From positions 620,001 to 684,000 of the forward strand of contig NZ_FQUQ01000005.1 of NCBI RefSeq assembly GCF_900129215.1: DNA of 64,000 nt, in the 5' to 3' direction. Position 1 is the first letter of the stretch. Each line of letters opens with the position of its first letter. The stretch comes from Pedobacter caeni (GTDB lineage Bacteria > Bacteroidota > Bacteroidia > Sphingobacteriales > Sphingobacteriaceae). Both the position numbers and the translations under genes were made by a program. A model generated the notes under the pieces. It did not search any database. It was not told where the DNA came from and saw nothing but the letters and a program-made list of their open reading frames with translations. Shown here piece by piece: positions 26,794 through 35,692 of this stretch.

Positions 26794-27342
26794 ATGGAAT
26801 TGAATATTTTAGACCAGCAGCTGGCTGCACTCAGGCCTGATTTTTATAAAAACCTGCTTCCTCCGATCCAGGATTCAGAGATCCGGGAATTGGAGCAAAA
26901 ATACAAACTGGTTTTACCAGATGATCTGAAAGCATTATATTCCTGGAAGAATGGTCAATCCTCAGCTTCTTATGAGTCTTTTGTAAACAACTCTATGTTT
27001 CTGCCTTTAGCTGAAGGGCTGGAAATTGCTGCAGAGCTGACCTCCATGATCGGATTGGATTTTGAAATTGAAAACTGGTGGAATGAGAACTGGATTCCCC
27101 TTTTTCTCAATGGAGGAGGAGATTATATCTGTTATGACCTTCAGGGGACATTTACAGGGGATGCCGGACAGCTAATGGAATTCTGGCATGCTGATGCAGA
27201 TAGAAATGTAATTTCTGCTTCTCTGGAGGAGTTTTTAAAAGCGATAAACCGCTATTATGAACAAACACCTATAACCGGATATGACGAGTATTTTGAAATA
27301 GGGGCAATAGAAAATTATCCCAAAATGTTCGATTTAAAGTAA
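26794..27342 (+). CDS. SMI1/KNR4 (SUKH superfamily) protein
   Basis: A 182-residue acidic cytoplasmic protein. The SMI1/KNR4 signature is clear: IRELEQKYKLVLPDDLKALYSWKNGQ near the N-terminus, then WWNENWIPLFLNGGGDYICYDLQGT, FWHADADRN and LEEFLKAINRYYEQ. In bacteria the superfamily is best known as immunity proteins for nuclease-type polymorphic toxins. It has no toxin directly next to it; the RHS toxin is 2 kb upstream behind an unrelated gene. It may therefore be an orphan immunity gene or have a housekeeping role. Confidence 0.85.
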   Translation: MELNILDQQLAALRPDFYKNLLPPIQDSEIRELEQKYKLVLPDDLKALYSWKNGQSSASYESFVNNSMFLPLAEGLEIAAELTSMIGLDFEIENWWNENWIPLFLNGGGDYICYDLQGTFTGDAGQLMEFWHADADRNVISASLEEFLKAINRYYEQTPITGYDEYFEIGAIENYPKMFDLK

Positions 27343-27390
27343 GTCTTAGCCAAAGTTATAGTGCCACTTTAGCTCCTGAAACTAAAAATA

Positions 27391-27426
27391 GAATGCCCCA
27401 AAAATTCAAACATTTTTGAGGCATTC
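27391..27426 (-). terminator. Terminator of the metNIQ operon
   Basis: GAATGCCCCAAAAAT and ATTTTTGAGGCATTC form a 15-bp stem with one mismatch and a 6-base loop. On the minus strand the hairpin is followed by TATTTTTAG, placing it after metQ. It also faces the end of the SMI1/KNR4 gene. Confidence 0.7.
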
Positions 27427-27460
27427 CATAGATATGTACCTTTTAGATGTAATTAAGAGA

Positions 27461-28282
27461 CTACCAGCCTTTAATTGCTCCGCCTTTAAAAGCCTTGATT
27501 GCGGCCTGTTCTACTTCAGCTGATTGGTAAGCTTTCACAAACTTCAATACTTTTTCATCACCTTTATTGTCTGCTCTGGCTACAATTGCATTTACATAAG
27601 GAGAGTCCTTATCCTCCACAAATAAGCCGTCTTTTTCCGGGCTCAAGCCTACCGGAGCAGCAAAGGTATTGTTGATGATGGCAATGGTTACGTTCTGATC
27701 ATCAAGTGCTCTTGGCAATTGAGGAGCCTCGAGTTCCAGGATTTTAAGTTTTTTAGGATTGTCAATGATGTCATTTACTGTTGGCAACAGACCTACACCA
27801 TCTTTAAGTTTTAAAAGGCCGAATTTTTGTAACAGCAGCAATGACCTTCCGCCATTGGTGGCATCGTTAGGAATGATCACTGTACTTTCGTCTTTAAGTT
27901 CGGTCAGCGATTTTATCTTTTTGGAATAACCTGCAAGCGGGTATACAAAAGTATTTCCAACAATCGCAAATTTATAACCGCGTTGTTTTGTCTGTACATC
28001 AAGATAAGGTTTGTTCTGGAAAACATTGGCGTCAATATCTCCCTGATGAAGGGCTTCATTTGGCATGACATAATCGTTAAACTGAACAAGTTCCACTTCC
28101 AGTCCGAATTTTTCTTTGGCTACTTTTTTTGCTGCTTCGGCCAGACTATACTCAGGGCCTGATTCTACACCCACCTTGATGAGATTAGGGTCGCTTTTTT
28201 TTGCTGCACCACCACAGCTGAATAATAGAACTGAACTGCTGACAATGGCTAACGTTGCGAAGAATTTGATTTTTGTATTCAT
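27461..28282 (-). CDS. metQ: Methionine ABC transporter substrate-binding lipoprotein
   Basis: A 273-residue NlpA/MetQ-type lipoprotein with lipobox ending at Cys23 (LLFSC). Family landmarks are KVGVESGPEYSLAEAA, LVQFNDYVMPNEALHQGDIDANVFQNKPYLD, ATNGGRSLLLLQKFGLLKLKDG and the C-terminal SPYVNAIVARADNKGDEKVLKFVKAY. It captures D- or L-methionine in the periplasm and delivers it to MetNI. It is the last gene of the three-gene operon, 24 bp after metI. Confidence 0.93.
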   Translation of the reverse strand: MNTKIKFFATLAIVSSSVLLFSCGGAAKKSDPNLIKVGVESGPEYSLAEAAKKVAKEKFGLEVELVQFNDYVMPNEALHQGDIDANVFQNKPYLDVQTKQRGYKFAIVGNTFVYPLAGYSKKIKSLTELKDESTVIIPNDATNGGRSLLLLQKFGLLKLKDGVGLLPTVNDIIDNPKKLKILELEAPQLPRALDDQNVTIAIINNTFAAPVGLSPEKDGLFVEDKDSPYVNAIVARADNKGDEKVLKFVKAYQSAEVEQAAIKAFKGGAIKGW

Positions 28283-28306
28283 TTGATATAATATTTGAGG
28301 TGATGA

Positions 28307-28960
28307 TTATCTATGGTCTACTCTTTTTGCGATGAAGTCTCCCAGAAACTGGATGATAAAAACCAATGCAATTAACAGGATCAGTACGGTATTCATGACC
28401 AGAACATCGTAACCGACATATCCGTATTGATAACCGATCTGGCCTAATCCACCGGCACCTACCGCACCGCCCATTGCTGAATACCCTACAAGAGTGATTA
28501 AGGTAACAGATGCGCTGTTGATGATGGAAGGGAGTGCTTCCGGTAACAAGACCTTATATACGATCTGGAAAGGGGTGGCACCCATCGCCCTTGCGGCTTC
28601 TACCAATCCACCGGGAACCTCAATAAGGCTGTTCTCGATTAATCTGGCAATAAAAGGGGCTGCACCAATACTTAAAGGAACAATTGCTGCTTCCACACCA
28701 ATAGAGGTGCCTACCAATGCTCTGGTGAAAGGAATCATCCAGACGATCAGAATGATAAATGGAATGGAACGGAAGATGTTGACCACAACGGAAATGACGT
28801 TGTTAAACGTTCTGTGCTCCAGCACCTGTCCTTTTCGGGTGAGGTACAGCAGTACACCAGTTGGTAATCCTATCAGAAAACCGAAAAAGCCAGAGACAAA
28901 GGTCATGACGATGGTTTCCCAGGCTCCTTTAGCAAGGAGTAAAATCATTGAATCAGACAT
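28307..28960 (-). CDS. metI: Methionine ABC transporter permease
   Basis: A 217-residue inner membrane protein with five hydrophobic segments, the normal MetI length. The binding-protein-dependent transport motif that docks on MetN is present (ARAMGATPFQIVYKVLLPEALPSIIN), with VEAAIVPLSIGAAPFIARLIENSL before it. Its start overlaps the 3' end of metN by 8 bp, implying translational coupling. Confidence 0.93.
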   Translation of the reverse strand: MSDSMILLLAKGAWETIVMTFVSGFFGFLIGLPTGVLLYLTRKGQVLEHRTFNNVISVVVNIFRSIPFIILIVWMIPFTRALVGTSIGVEAAIVPLSIGAAPFIARLIENSLIEVPGGLVEAARAMGATPFQIVYKVLLPEALPSIINSASVTLITLVGYSAMGGAVGAGGLGQIGYQYGYVGYDVLVMNTVLILLIALVFIIQFLGDFIAKRVDHR

Positions 28961-29984
28961 AACCTAAGACCTCTACTTTAATATTTTTGTTTTTATAAAA
29001 TTCTATAGCCTGAAGGCTGTTTTCCTGTGTTCCGAATACTTCAATCAGCATCACGCCAAATTTAACACCACCTGCATAATCCATTCTGGCACTGATCACA
29101 TTGCTGTCGATCTGAAAAAGACGGGCAACTTCAGACAATACAGGATCATCTACAGACTGACCGGTAAATTCCAGTTTTAAAAGCGGACGTTTATCTGTTG
29201 CAGGTTCGGCTACCAAACGCTCTTTATAGTCAACTGGTATCTCCAGGTTTAAGGAAGAAGCAATAAATTCCTTTGCCAATGCAGTTTTGGGATGTGAAAA
29301 GATCTCACTCACCGCACCTTGTTCAATCAGCTGGCCTTCACTGATGACAGCCACCTCATCACAGATGTCTTTCACTACATCCATTTCATGGGTAATTAAT
29401 AAAATGGTGATGTTTAACCTTTTATTGATGTCTTTTAATAAGGCAAGAATTGATTTGGTGGTAGCAGGATCTAATGCACTGGTTGCTTCATCGCAAAGTA
29501 AAACCTTAGGATTGCTCGCCAGGGTTCTGGCAATGGCCACCCGTTGTTTTTGTCCCCCGGATAAGTTTACCGGATAGTCATGGTGTTTTTCATCCAGGCC
29601 AACCAGAGAAAGCAGGTCAGAAACCCTTTGCTGGATTTCAGCTTTCGGTGTATGGTCTAGTTCCAGGGAGAACGCAACATTCTCAAAAACGGTTCTTGAA
29701 GAGAGCAGGTTGAAGTGCTGGAAGATCATTCCAATATGTCTTCTGGCCTTTGCCAGTTCTTTTGAAGAGAGTTCCATCAGGTTTTGTCCGTCTACAATTA
29801 CCTCCCCGGAAGTCGGTTTTTCAAGCAGATTTACACAACGGATCAGGGTACTTTTCCCCGCTCCGGAAGCACCAATAACACCAAAGATCTTTCCTTCAGG
29901 TACAGTTAAAGACACATCGGATAAGGCAGTGATCGCTTTTGTTTTCTGATAAAACTTCTTCGTTATATTTCTTAATTCAATCAT
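28953..29984 (-). CDS. metN: Methionine ABC transporter ATP-binding protein
   Basis: About 343 residues from the ATG at 29984 (MIELRNITKKFYQ); the frame opens upstream to 30053 but the extra residues run through the palindromic leader. It has Walker A GASGAGKST, signature LSGGQKQR, Walker B LLCDEATSALDP, the D-loop and the switch His in ITHEMDVV. The C-terminal 90 residues (LKLEFTGQSVDDPVLSEVARLF and the following) are the NIL domain that binds methionine and shuts the importer off when cellular methionine is high. Confidence 0.93.
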   Translation of the reverse strand: MIELRNITKKFYQKTKAITALSDVSLTVPEGKIFGVIGASGAGKSTLIRCVNLLEKPTSGEVIVDGQNLMELSSKELAKARRHIGMIFQHFNLLSSRTVFENVAFSLELDHTPKAEIQQRVSDLLSLVGLDEKHHDYPVNLSGGQKQRVAIARTLASNPKVLLCDEATSALDPATTKSILALLKDINKRLNITILLITHEMDVVKDICDEVAVISEGQLIEQGAVSEIFSHPKTALAKEFIASSLNLEIPVDYKERLVAEPATDKRPLLKLEFTGQSVDDPVLSEVARLFQIDSNVISARMDYAGGVKFGVMLIEVFGTQENSLQAIEFYKNKNIKVEVLGYV

Positions 29985-30008
29985 TGCCCGGAAGTTTTTT
30001 TTACAAAG

Positions 30009-30037
30009 ATAGCGTTTCAGGGCATTAGAAACGCTAT
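30009..30037 (-). promoter_or_regulatory. 10-bp inverted repeat upstream of metN
   Basis: ATAGCGTTTC (30009-30018) and GAAACGCTAT (30028-30037) are perfectly complementary with a 9-base spacer, 25 bases ahead of the metN start. It could be a regulator operator or a hairpin in the 5' UTR. It has no T tract, so it is unlikely to be a terminator. Confidence 0.55.
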
Positions 30038-30125
30038 TAATTCTATGGCACAAGTATAGAATAAAATCCCTGGATAATGAAATGAAAGAAAACTTCTATA
30101 TTGGACACCTAAATGATCAGCTAAA

Positions 30126-30692
30126 ATGGAGCAGGATATCTTAAAACTTCAATTGAGCCAGGTGCCTGAATTGGAATCTGAAAGGCTTTTTTTGCGTGAA
30201 CAAACGTTGAACGATGCGGCTGCACTCTTTAAAATCCGCAGCAATGAAGCCGTGATGAAATACATTCCAAGGCCAAGGCCTCAGTCCATTGAAGAGGTAA
30301 AGGCGTTCATTCAGGAGGTTCATCAGAACTTTCTTAACCATCAAAGCCTGGGTTGGGCGATCAGTTTAAAGGAGAGTCCTGAGCTCCTCATTGGCTTTAT
30401 CGGATTGTGGAACTTTGATTGTGCAAATTTCAGGGCCGAGATCGGCTATTTACTGGATCCGGAGTATTGGGGGAAGGGAATTGCCGGAGAAGCTTTGTCG
30501 CTGGCCACAGACTTTGGTTTCAGGGAAATTGGTTTACACTCTGTTTGTGCAGTCGTAGCTCCTGAAAATCTGGCTTCATCAAGGCTGTTGCTTAAGCATG
30601 GATATGTCAAAGAGGCCTATTTCAAGGAGGATTTTTATTATAACGGTGTATTTCTGGACAGTGAAATCTATAGTAAGCTAAATCATTCTTAA
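30126..30692 (+). CDS. GNAT N-acetyltransferase, RimJ/RimL type
   Basis: A 188-residue protein. It has the RimJ-like beginning (LESERLFLREQTLNDAAALFKIRSNEAVMKYIPRP), the beta4 segment (ELLIGFIGLWNFDCANFRAEIGYLLDPEYWGKGIAGEAL), with the acetyl-CoA pyrophosphate loop at YWGKGIAGEA, and the end (HSVCAVVAPENLASSRLLLKHGY). Members acetylate alpha-amino groups of ribosomal proteins or small molecules. The SRPBCC gene follows at 11 bp and is likely co-transcribed. Confidence 0.87.
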   Translation: MEQDILKLQLSQVPELESERLFLREQTLNDAAALFKIRSNEAVMKYIPRPRPQSIEEVKAFIQEVHQNFLNHQSLGWAISLKESPELLIGFIGLWNFDCANFRAEIGYLLDPEYWGKGIAGEALSLATDFGFREIGLHSVCAVVAPENLASSRLLLKHGYVKEAYFKEDFYYNGVFLDSEIYSKLNHS

Positions 30693-30703
30693 GACCTCAG
30701 TTA

Positions 30704-31186
30704 ATGCCCGAAATCCGACTGGAAACCTATATTGATGCAGATCTTAGCCTGGTATTCGACTTGTCAAGAAGCATAGACTTACATCAGATCTCCACTGCAC
30801 ATACCGATGAGAAAGTAATAGGAGGAAGGTCTTCCGGATTAATAGAACCTGGAGAAACTGTAACCTGGCAGGCAAAACATTTTGGACTCGTTCAAAACCT
30901 GACCTCTAAAATAACCGCATTTCAAAAACCTGATTATTTCGTGGATGAAATGCTGAGGGGTGCTTTTAAATCTTTTAAGCATGAGCATATTTTCAGGGCT
31001 GAGGGCCAGGGGGTAATGATGACAGATGTTTTTTCTTATGTTTCGCCATTCTGGATCCTGGGTAAATTAGCTGATCATCTGTTTCTTACCGCTTATATGA
31101 GAAAGCTGCTGGTCAAAAGAAATCAGGTGATCAAAGCCTATGCGGAAAATGGCCTTGGTGCCAAACTGCTGCTAAATAACATTTAA
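30704..31186 (+). CDS. SRPBCC-family (START-like) protein
   Basis: A 160-residue protein of the cyclase/dehydrase or cell-division-inhibitor SRPBCC type: IRLETYIDADLSLVFDLSRSIDLHQIST at the start, GETVTWQAKHFGLVQNLTSKITAF in the middle, and the MTDVFSYVSPFWILGKLADHLF segment before the C-terminal helix. It has a hydrophobic ligand cavity by fold. The ligand is unknown. It probably forms an operon with the preceding acetyltransferase. Confidence 0.8.
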   Translation: MPEIRLETYIDADLSLVFDLSRSIDLHQISTAHTDEKVIGGRSSGLIEPGETVTWQAKHFGLVQNLTSKITAFQKPDYFVDEMLRGAFKSFKHEHIFRAEGQGVMMTDVFSYVSPFWILGKLADHLFLTAYMRKLLVKRNQVIKAYAENGLGAKLLLNNI

Positions 31187-31538
31187 AACCTTATTTGTAA
31201 AAAAAATCTGTAATCAAATCAGTGTCGCAACGGCCAATTGAGAAATGATGATGCGATGCAGCAAAATATTAGTGGTTCATTTTATGGTTACTATTCATTA
31301 GCCTGGCCGGCGCGATAGCAACCCTTAGTTCAACATTTATAAAAAATGAATAAGATTAAACTTAAATTTTGCCTGATATTTTAACCAAATGAAAGCTTGG
31401 ATGTTCTTTGATAATGCTGTTTTTTTAGATTCATTTGCTTCACAATTTGCAAATAAGCCCTGTTTTCAATAGTTTTAGAATCGCAATAATAATTTAACGT
31501 CTCAAAAGGGCCATTTTATTCAGATACTTATTTATATA
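31187..31538. other. Intergenic region, 352 bp
   Basis: This A+T-rich gap precedes the EnvC-like gene. I saw no convincing RNA gene, terminator, repeat or ORF in it; it presumably carries the promoter for the EnvC-like gene. Confidence 0.5.
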
Positions 31539-32792
31539 ATGAAGCTTCATAAACTATTCTTAATCATCATATTTACCTCGTTTACCAGCCTTGTCCTTGC
31601 ACAAACCAGTGCGGAATTAAAAAGGAACAAAGAAGCGATACAGCGGGAGATTGAGTTGTTGCAAAAGAACCTGAATGAGACTTCGAGTAGTAAAAAGTTA
31701 ACAATGGGCCAGATCCGCTCAGTAAATGCAAAGATCAGGCTGATGCAGAATAAAATCTCCATTATCAATTCGGAAGTAAAGAATCTGGACAATCAGATTC
31801 ATGAAAACAGCAATGAAGTACGTTCCCTGAAAGGGCAGTTGGGGCAGTTGAAAAAGGAATATGCCGGAATGATCCGTTTTGCCCAGCGCAATAGGAATTC
31901 TTATGATAAAATGATGTTTGTGTTTGGTTCTGAAGGCTTCAATCAAGCCTATAAACGTATTAAATACCTTCAGCAATTTGGTCAGTACCGTAAAAAACAA
32001 GCCGATTATCTTCAGGGGACTCAGAAAAATATAGAGTATAAAATCGGTGTTCTTGATAAGAATTTAAAAGCAAAAAGCAGTTTGTTGTCGGAACAGGAGC
32101 AAGAGAAAGTAAAGCTGAGCAAAAACAAATCGGAGCAATCGGTGATGTTAAACCAGATCAGCAAGCAGGAAAGACAGTTTAAGCAGGATCTTGCTGCAAG
32201 GAAGAGAAAACAAGCTGATATTGACCGGGCAATCAGAAATGCCATCCAGAAGGAAATAGAACTGGCCAGGAAAAAGGCCGAGGAAGAAGAAAGGCTTGCA
32301 GCTCAAAAAGCCGTTGCCGAAGGTCGCCCGGTTCCTGTAGTTAAAGAAAAAACCAATAGCAGTTACCTGACGGCTTCTCCTGAAGCTGCAAAGCTCTCTG
32401 CGGGCTTTGAAAACAACAGGGGACGATTGCCATGGCCTGTAGGTCAATATTCCATCCTGGAGCGTTTTGGAGCTCACACAGAAGGTCGTGCAACCTATAA
32501 TAACGATGGTATCAATATCCTGACCGAAAACGGAGCCTCCGTAAAAGCGGTATTCGAAGGAAAGGTCTTATTTGTCCGCGAACTCTATGGAACTTACATC
32601 GTTGCCATCCAGCATGGTGAGTATTTTACCATTTATCAAAACCTGAAATCGGTTAGTGTTGCCAAAGGCGATAAAGTCGAAACCAAACAAAGTTTAGGCG
32701 TGGTGGCTTCGAAAGAAGACGGACCTGTGCTCCATTTCGAAATTATGCGTGGTCAGAATAAACTCAACCCTGAGGCCTGGATCGCAAAATAA
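31539..32792 (+). CDS. EnvC-like murein hydrolase activator (degenerate M23/LytM)
   Basis: A 417-residue periplasmic protein with a signal peptide (cleavage about residue 21). Residues 25-270 are a long coiled coil rich in Lys, Glu, Gln, and 300-417 a LytM/M23 domain. The metal ligands are not intact: the normal GxDI reads GINI (NNDGINIL), and the HxH pair reads HFE (VLHFEIMRGQ). E. coli EnvC has the same kind of loss and works by activating amidases, not by cutting. The ends FEIMRGQNKLNPEAWI match family ends. It probably acts in daughter-cell separation. No ftsEX next to it. Confidence 0.85.
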   Translation: MKLHKLFLIIIFTSFTSLVLAQTSAELKRNKEAIQREIELLQKNLNETSSSKKLTMGQIRSVNAKIRLMQNKISIINSEVKNLDNQIHENSNEVRSLKGQLGQLKKEYAGMIRFAQRNRNSYDKMMFVFGSEGFNQAYKRIKYLQQFGQYRKKQADYLQGTQKNIEYKIGVLDKNLKAKSSLLSEQEQEKVKLSKNKSEQSVMLNQISKQERQFKQDLAARKRKQADIDRAIRNAIQKEIELARKKAEEEERLAAQKAVAEGRPVPVVKEKTNSSYLTASPEAAKLSAGFENNRGRLPWPVGQYSILERFGAHTEGRATYNNDGINILTENGASVKAVFEGKVLFVRELYGTYIVAIQHGEYFTIYQNLKSVSVAKGDKVETKQSLGVVASKEDGPVLHFEIMRGQNKLNPEAWIAK

Positions 32793-32817
32793 CCCGGATG
32801 TTTCTTAGAATTTTCAT

Positions 32818-32837
32818 TTAGATGTCATAACATCTAA
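32818..32837. promoter_or_regulatory. Short palindrome between the EnvC-like and DUF5686 genes
   Basis: TTAGATGT and ACATCTAA are perfect 8-bp arms around a CATA spacer. It may be an operator or small hairpin. No T tract follows, so a terminator role is doubtful. Confidence 0.4.
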
Positions 32838-32877
32838 CAATGAGCTTCATACTGACCAAAAGTGTATTGTAAGTCAG

Positions 32878-35526
32878 ATGTTAGCTTTATCTTTGTGCGC
32901 GCTCTACAACTTAATCTATTCAGTATTAAATAAGTTAACCGGAATCGTGTACATATCAATAAGACAATACTTTATCAATTCAGCCAGTCTTCTGGCTTTG
33001 CTCATCACGCTGTCTTTTAGTACACGTGTTCATGCACAACAAACTACTGTTAGCGGAACGGTAACTGATGCCAGTACCAAAGAAACCCTCCCATATGTGT
33101 CTTATATGATCACAGGAAGTACCCTGGGAGGGAGGACTGATGCGGATGGAAAATTCTCGATCAGTATCAATGCGAACAATACCAGCCTTAAATTCAGTTA
33201 TGTAGGCTATCAGTCTCAAACAAAGACGGTTAAGTCGGGTGTGGCCCAGGTCATCAATGTGCAATTGCAGCCGGAATCCATGCTGATGAATGAAGTGGTC
33301 ATTACTGCAGGAAAAAAACCGAAATATAGAAATAAAGAAAACCCTGCTGTAGAGCTGATCAGGAAGGTGATTGCCAATAAGGCTAAAAACCGGATGGAAC
33401 ATTATGATTTTGTCGAATATCAGAAATATGAGCGCATGAAGTTCTCTCTGAGCAATCTTTCCGATAAATTCAGGAACAAACGTATGTTTCGCAATTACCA
33501 GTTTTTGTTTCAGGAACAAGACTCTACAAGAATAGGGGGAAAGAATGTGCTGCCAGTGTTCCAACAGGAAAAGCTGAGCAATAATTTTTTCAAAAAGAGC
33601 CCTGAGAAACTGAAAACGGTGGTTATTGCCGATAAAAGGGTGAATTTTGATGAACGTTTCATAGACAATCAGGGTTTCAGTGATTACCTGGACCGGATGT
33701 ATCAGGATATAGATATCTATGATAACAATATATCTGTAGTGAGTAACCAGTTGCTGAGTCCTATTTCAGATAGTGCACCCGGTTTTTATAAGTTCTTTAT
33801 TACGGATACCATCAAAAACCATAGCCCACAGCTGATTGAGCTTGCTTTTACGCCCAGAAACAATGCAGATTTGCTATTCGAAGGAAAACTATATGTAACT
33901 CTGGATGGGAATTATGCTGTTCAGAATGCCTTCCTTACAGTAAATAAGAACATTAACCTGAATTTTGTACGGGCACTGGAAGCGAAACTGGATTTTGAGA
34001 AAAATCCGGATGAACGTTATCATTTGAGTAAAAGTAACCTGATCGTTGATTTTGGGATCAGCAAGAAGGGCGGCAGTGGATTTACAGGAGAAAGAACGGT
34101 TACTTTCAAAGATTATAAGATCAATAACCCACGCCCTGATACTGCATATAAAGGTGCCGGACAACCGGTTATTGTGGCAAATGCGGATAAAAGGTCGGAA
34201 GAATTCTGGGCAAATAACCGTCCGGAACCGTTGAGCGCAGGTAATATGAAGGTCTATGGTAACCTGGATACCTTGCAATCTATACCCTCCTTTAAACGGA
34301 CAATGGATATCGTGACCTTGTTTTTTGCAGGTTATAAAGACTTCGGCCCTTTTGAAATGGGACCGGTGAATACTTTTTACAGTTTTAACGGGGTAGAGGG
34401 TTTTCGTCTTCGTCTGGGAGGAAGAACAACGCCTTCACTGAGCAAACGTTACTATTTTGAAACTTATGCTGCCTATGGCTTTAAGGATGAAAAATGGAAG
34501 TATTTTTTGAGTGGAACGTATTCGCTGAACAACAAATCGATCTATGCTTTTCCTCAGAATTACATCAGGGCAAGTTTCCAGAGGGATACCAAAATTCCAG
34601 GTCAGGAGCTGCAGTTCGTACAGGAAGATAACTTCTTGCTTTCTTTCAAAAGAGGAGAGAACAATATGATGCTTTACAATGATTTCTACAGACTCGATTA
34701 TGTACATGAGTTTGAAAATCATTTCTCGTATACCCTTGGCCTTAGAAAATGGCAGCAAACACCAGCAGGATCGCTTTATTTCAGCAATTTCGCTGACAAT
34801 GGGATTCTGGGCCGGACGCAGCAGATCAGCACCTCTGAGATCAGCTTAGGCCTGCGTTATGCACCACATGAGAAGTTTTATCAGGGCAAGATTTACAGAA
34901 CGCCAATTGTAGACAGGTTTCCGATCTTTAACCTCCGTTATACCGCAGGGATCAAAGGCGTGTTGGGAGGCGAATACAATTACCATAACTTTATGGGGAG
35001 TGTAGATAAGCGTTTTTATCTGTCGCAGCTTGGATATGCTGATATCACCCTGGAAGGTGCTTACATTGTAGGAAAGGTTCCTTTTCCTTTACTGGCGATC
35101 CACAGGGCTAACCAGACCTATGCTTATCAGCTCAATTCTTACAACCTGATGAATTTCATGGAGTTTGTAAGTGATCATTATGCAAGTTTGAATATCGATC
35201 AGAATTTTAATGGTTTTTTCTTCAATAAAATTCCTTTGCTTAAGAAACTAAAACTGAGAGAAGTGGCCTCATTTAAGGTGTTGTATGGCGGTTTGCGCAA
35301 TGAAAATAACCCTGATCTGAATCCCGGATCTATGCAGTTCGTGAGAAACGAAAATGGGCTGACCGTGACCAATTCCCTGAATAAGGACCCTTATATGGAA
35401 GGTAGTGTTGGGGTAGGGAATATCTTTAAGGTGTTAAGAGTAGATGCCGTAAAAAGATTGAGCTACCTGAAAAATCCGGAGATTTCAAGCTGGGGGATCC
35501 GCGCAAGGGTTAAATTTGATTTCTAA
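32878..35526 (+). CDS. DUF5686 outer membrane protein with carboxypeptidase-regulatory-like domain
   Basis: An 882-residue protein. After a signal peptide that ends VHAQ comes a carboxypeptidase-regulatory-like domain (about residues 57-145: TVSGTVTDASTKETLPYVSYMI, FKFSYVGYQSQ), a short linker (NEVVITAGKKPKYRNKENPAVELIRKVIANKAKNR, normally the start of DUF5686), and a long beta-rich part ending KFDF, the aromatic C-terminus of an outer membrane barrel. Function is unknown; relatives are common in Bacteroidota. The ATG used leaves an unusually long 54-residue N-region, so the true start may be later at an alternative codon. A terminator follows. Confidence 0.85.
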   Translation: MLALSLCALYNLIYSVLNKLTGIVYISIRQYFINSASLLALLITLSFSTRVHAQQTTVSGTVTDASTKETLPYVSYMITGSTLGGRTDADGKFSISINANNTSLKFSYVGYQSQTKTVKSGVAQVINVQLQPESMLMNEVVITAGKKPKYRNKENPAVELIRKVIANKAKNRMEHYDFVEYQKYERMKFSLSNLSDKFRNKRMFRNYQFLFQEQDSTRIGGKNVLPVFQQEKLSNNFFKKSPEKLKTVVIADKRVNFDERFIDNQGFSDYLDRMYQDIDIYDNNISVVSNQLLSPISDSAPGFYKFFITDTIKNHSPQLIELAFTPRNNADLLFEGKLYVTLDGNYAVQNAFLTVNKNINLNFVRALEAKLDFEKNPDERYHLSKSNLIVDFGISKKGGSGFTGERTVTFKDYKINNPRPDTAYKGAGQPVIVANADKRSEEFWANNRPEPLSAGNMKVYGNLDTLQSIPSFKRTMDIVTLFFAGYKDFGPFEMGPVNTFYSFNGVEGFRLRLGGRTTPSLSKRYYFETYAAYGFKDEKWKYFLSGTYSLNNKSIYAFPQNYIRASFQRDTKIPGQELQFVQEDNFLLSFKRGENNMMLYNDFYRLDYVHEFENHFSYTLGLRKWQQTPAGSLYFSNFADNGILGRTQQISTSEISLGLRYAPHEKFYQGKIYRTPIVDRFPIFNLRYTAGIKGVLGGEYNYHNFMGSVDKRFYLSQLGYADITLEGAYIVGKVPFPLLAIHRANQTYAYQLNSYNLMNFMEFVSDHYASLNIDQNFNGFFFNKIPLLKKLKLREVASFKVLYGGLRNENNPDLNPGSMQFVRNENGLTVTNSLNKDPYMEGSVGVGNIFKVLRVDAVKRLSYLKNPEISSWGIRARVKFDF

Positions 35527-35560
35527 GTCAGGTCGCAATTACGCGGTATGAACTATTTTT

Positions 35561-35592
35561 AAAGCCTTGAGGACCTTCCTCAGGGCTTTTTT
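35561..35592 (+). terminator. Rho-independent terminator of the DUF5686 gene
   Basis: AAAGCC-T-TGAGG pairs with CCTCA-G-GGCTTT around a 5-base loop (one mismatch) and is followed by TTT. It lies 35 bp after the stop. Confidence 0.75.
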
Positions 35593-35622
35593 GCTGAATA
35601 GGAGATATTGCTTTAATAATTT

Positions 35623-35662
35623 TTAATCATTTGATTAAATCAAATAAATAGTTATATATTTG
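35623..35662 (+). promoter_or_regulatory. tetR promoter with overlapping operator (site 1)
   Basis: The 16-bp palindrome TTAATCATTTGATTAA (35623-35638) contains the -33 element TTTG (35630-35633); a full -7 element TATATTTG (35655-35662) lies 21 bp further. The same palindrome occurs in reverse orientation upstream of the efflux genes at 36332-36347. This suggests that the TetR protein binds both and represses itself and the operon. Confidence 0.7.
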
Positions 35663-35692
35663 TACCATACTATATAAAGCGGAAATCCCGAT

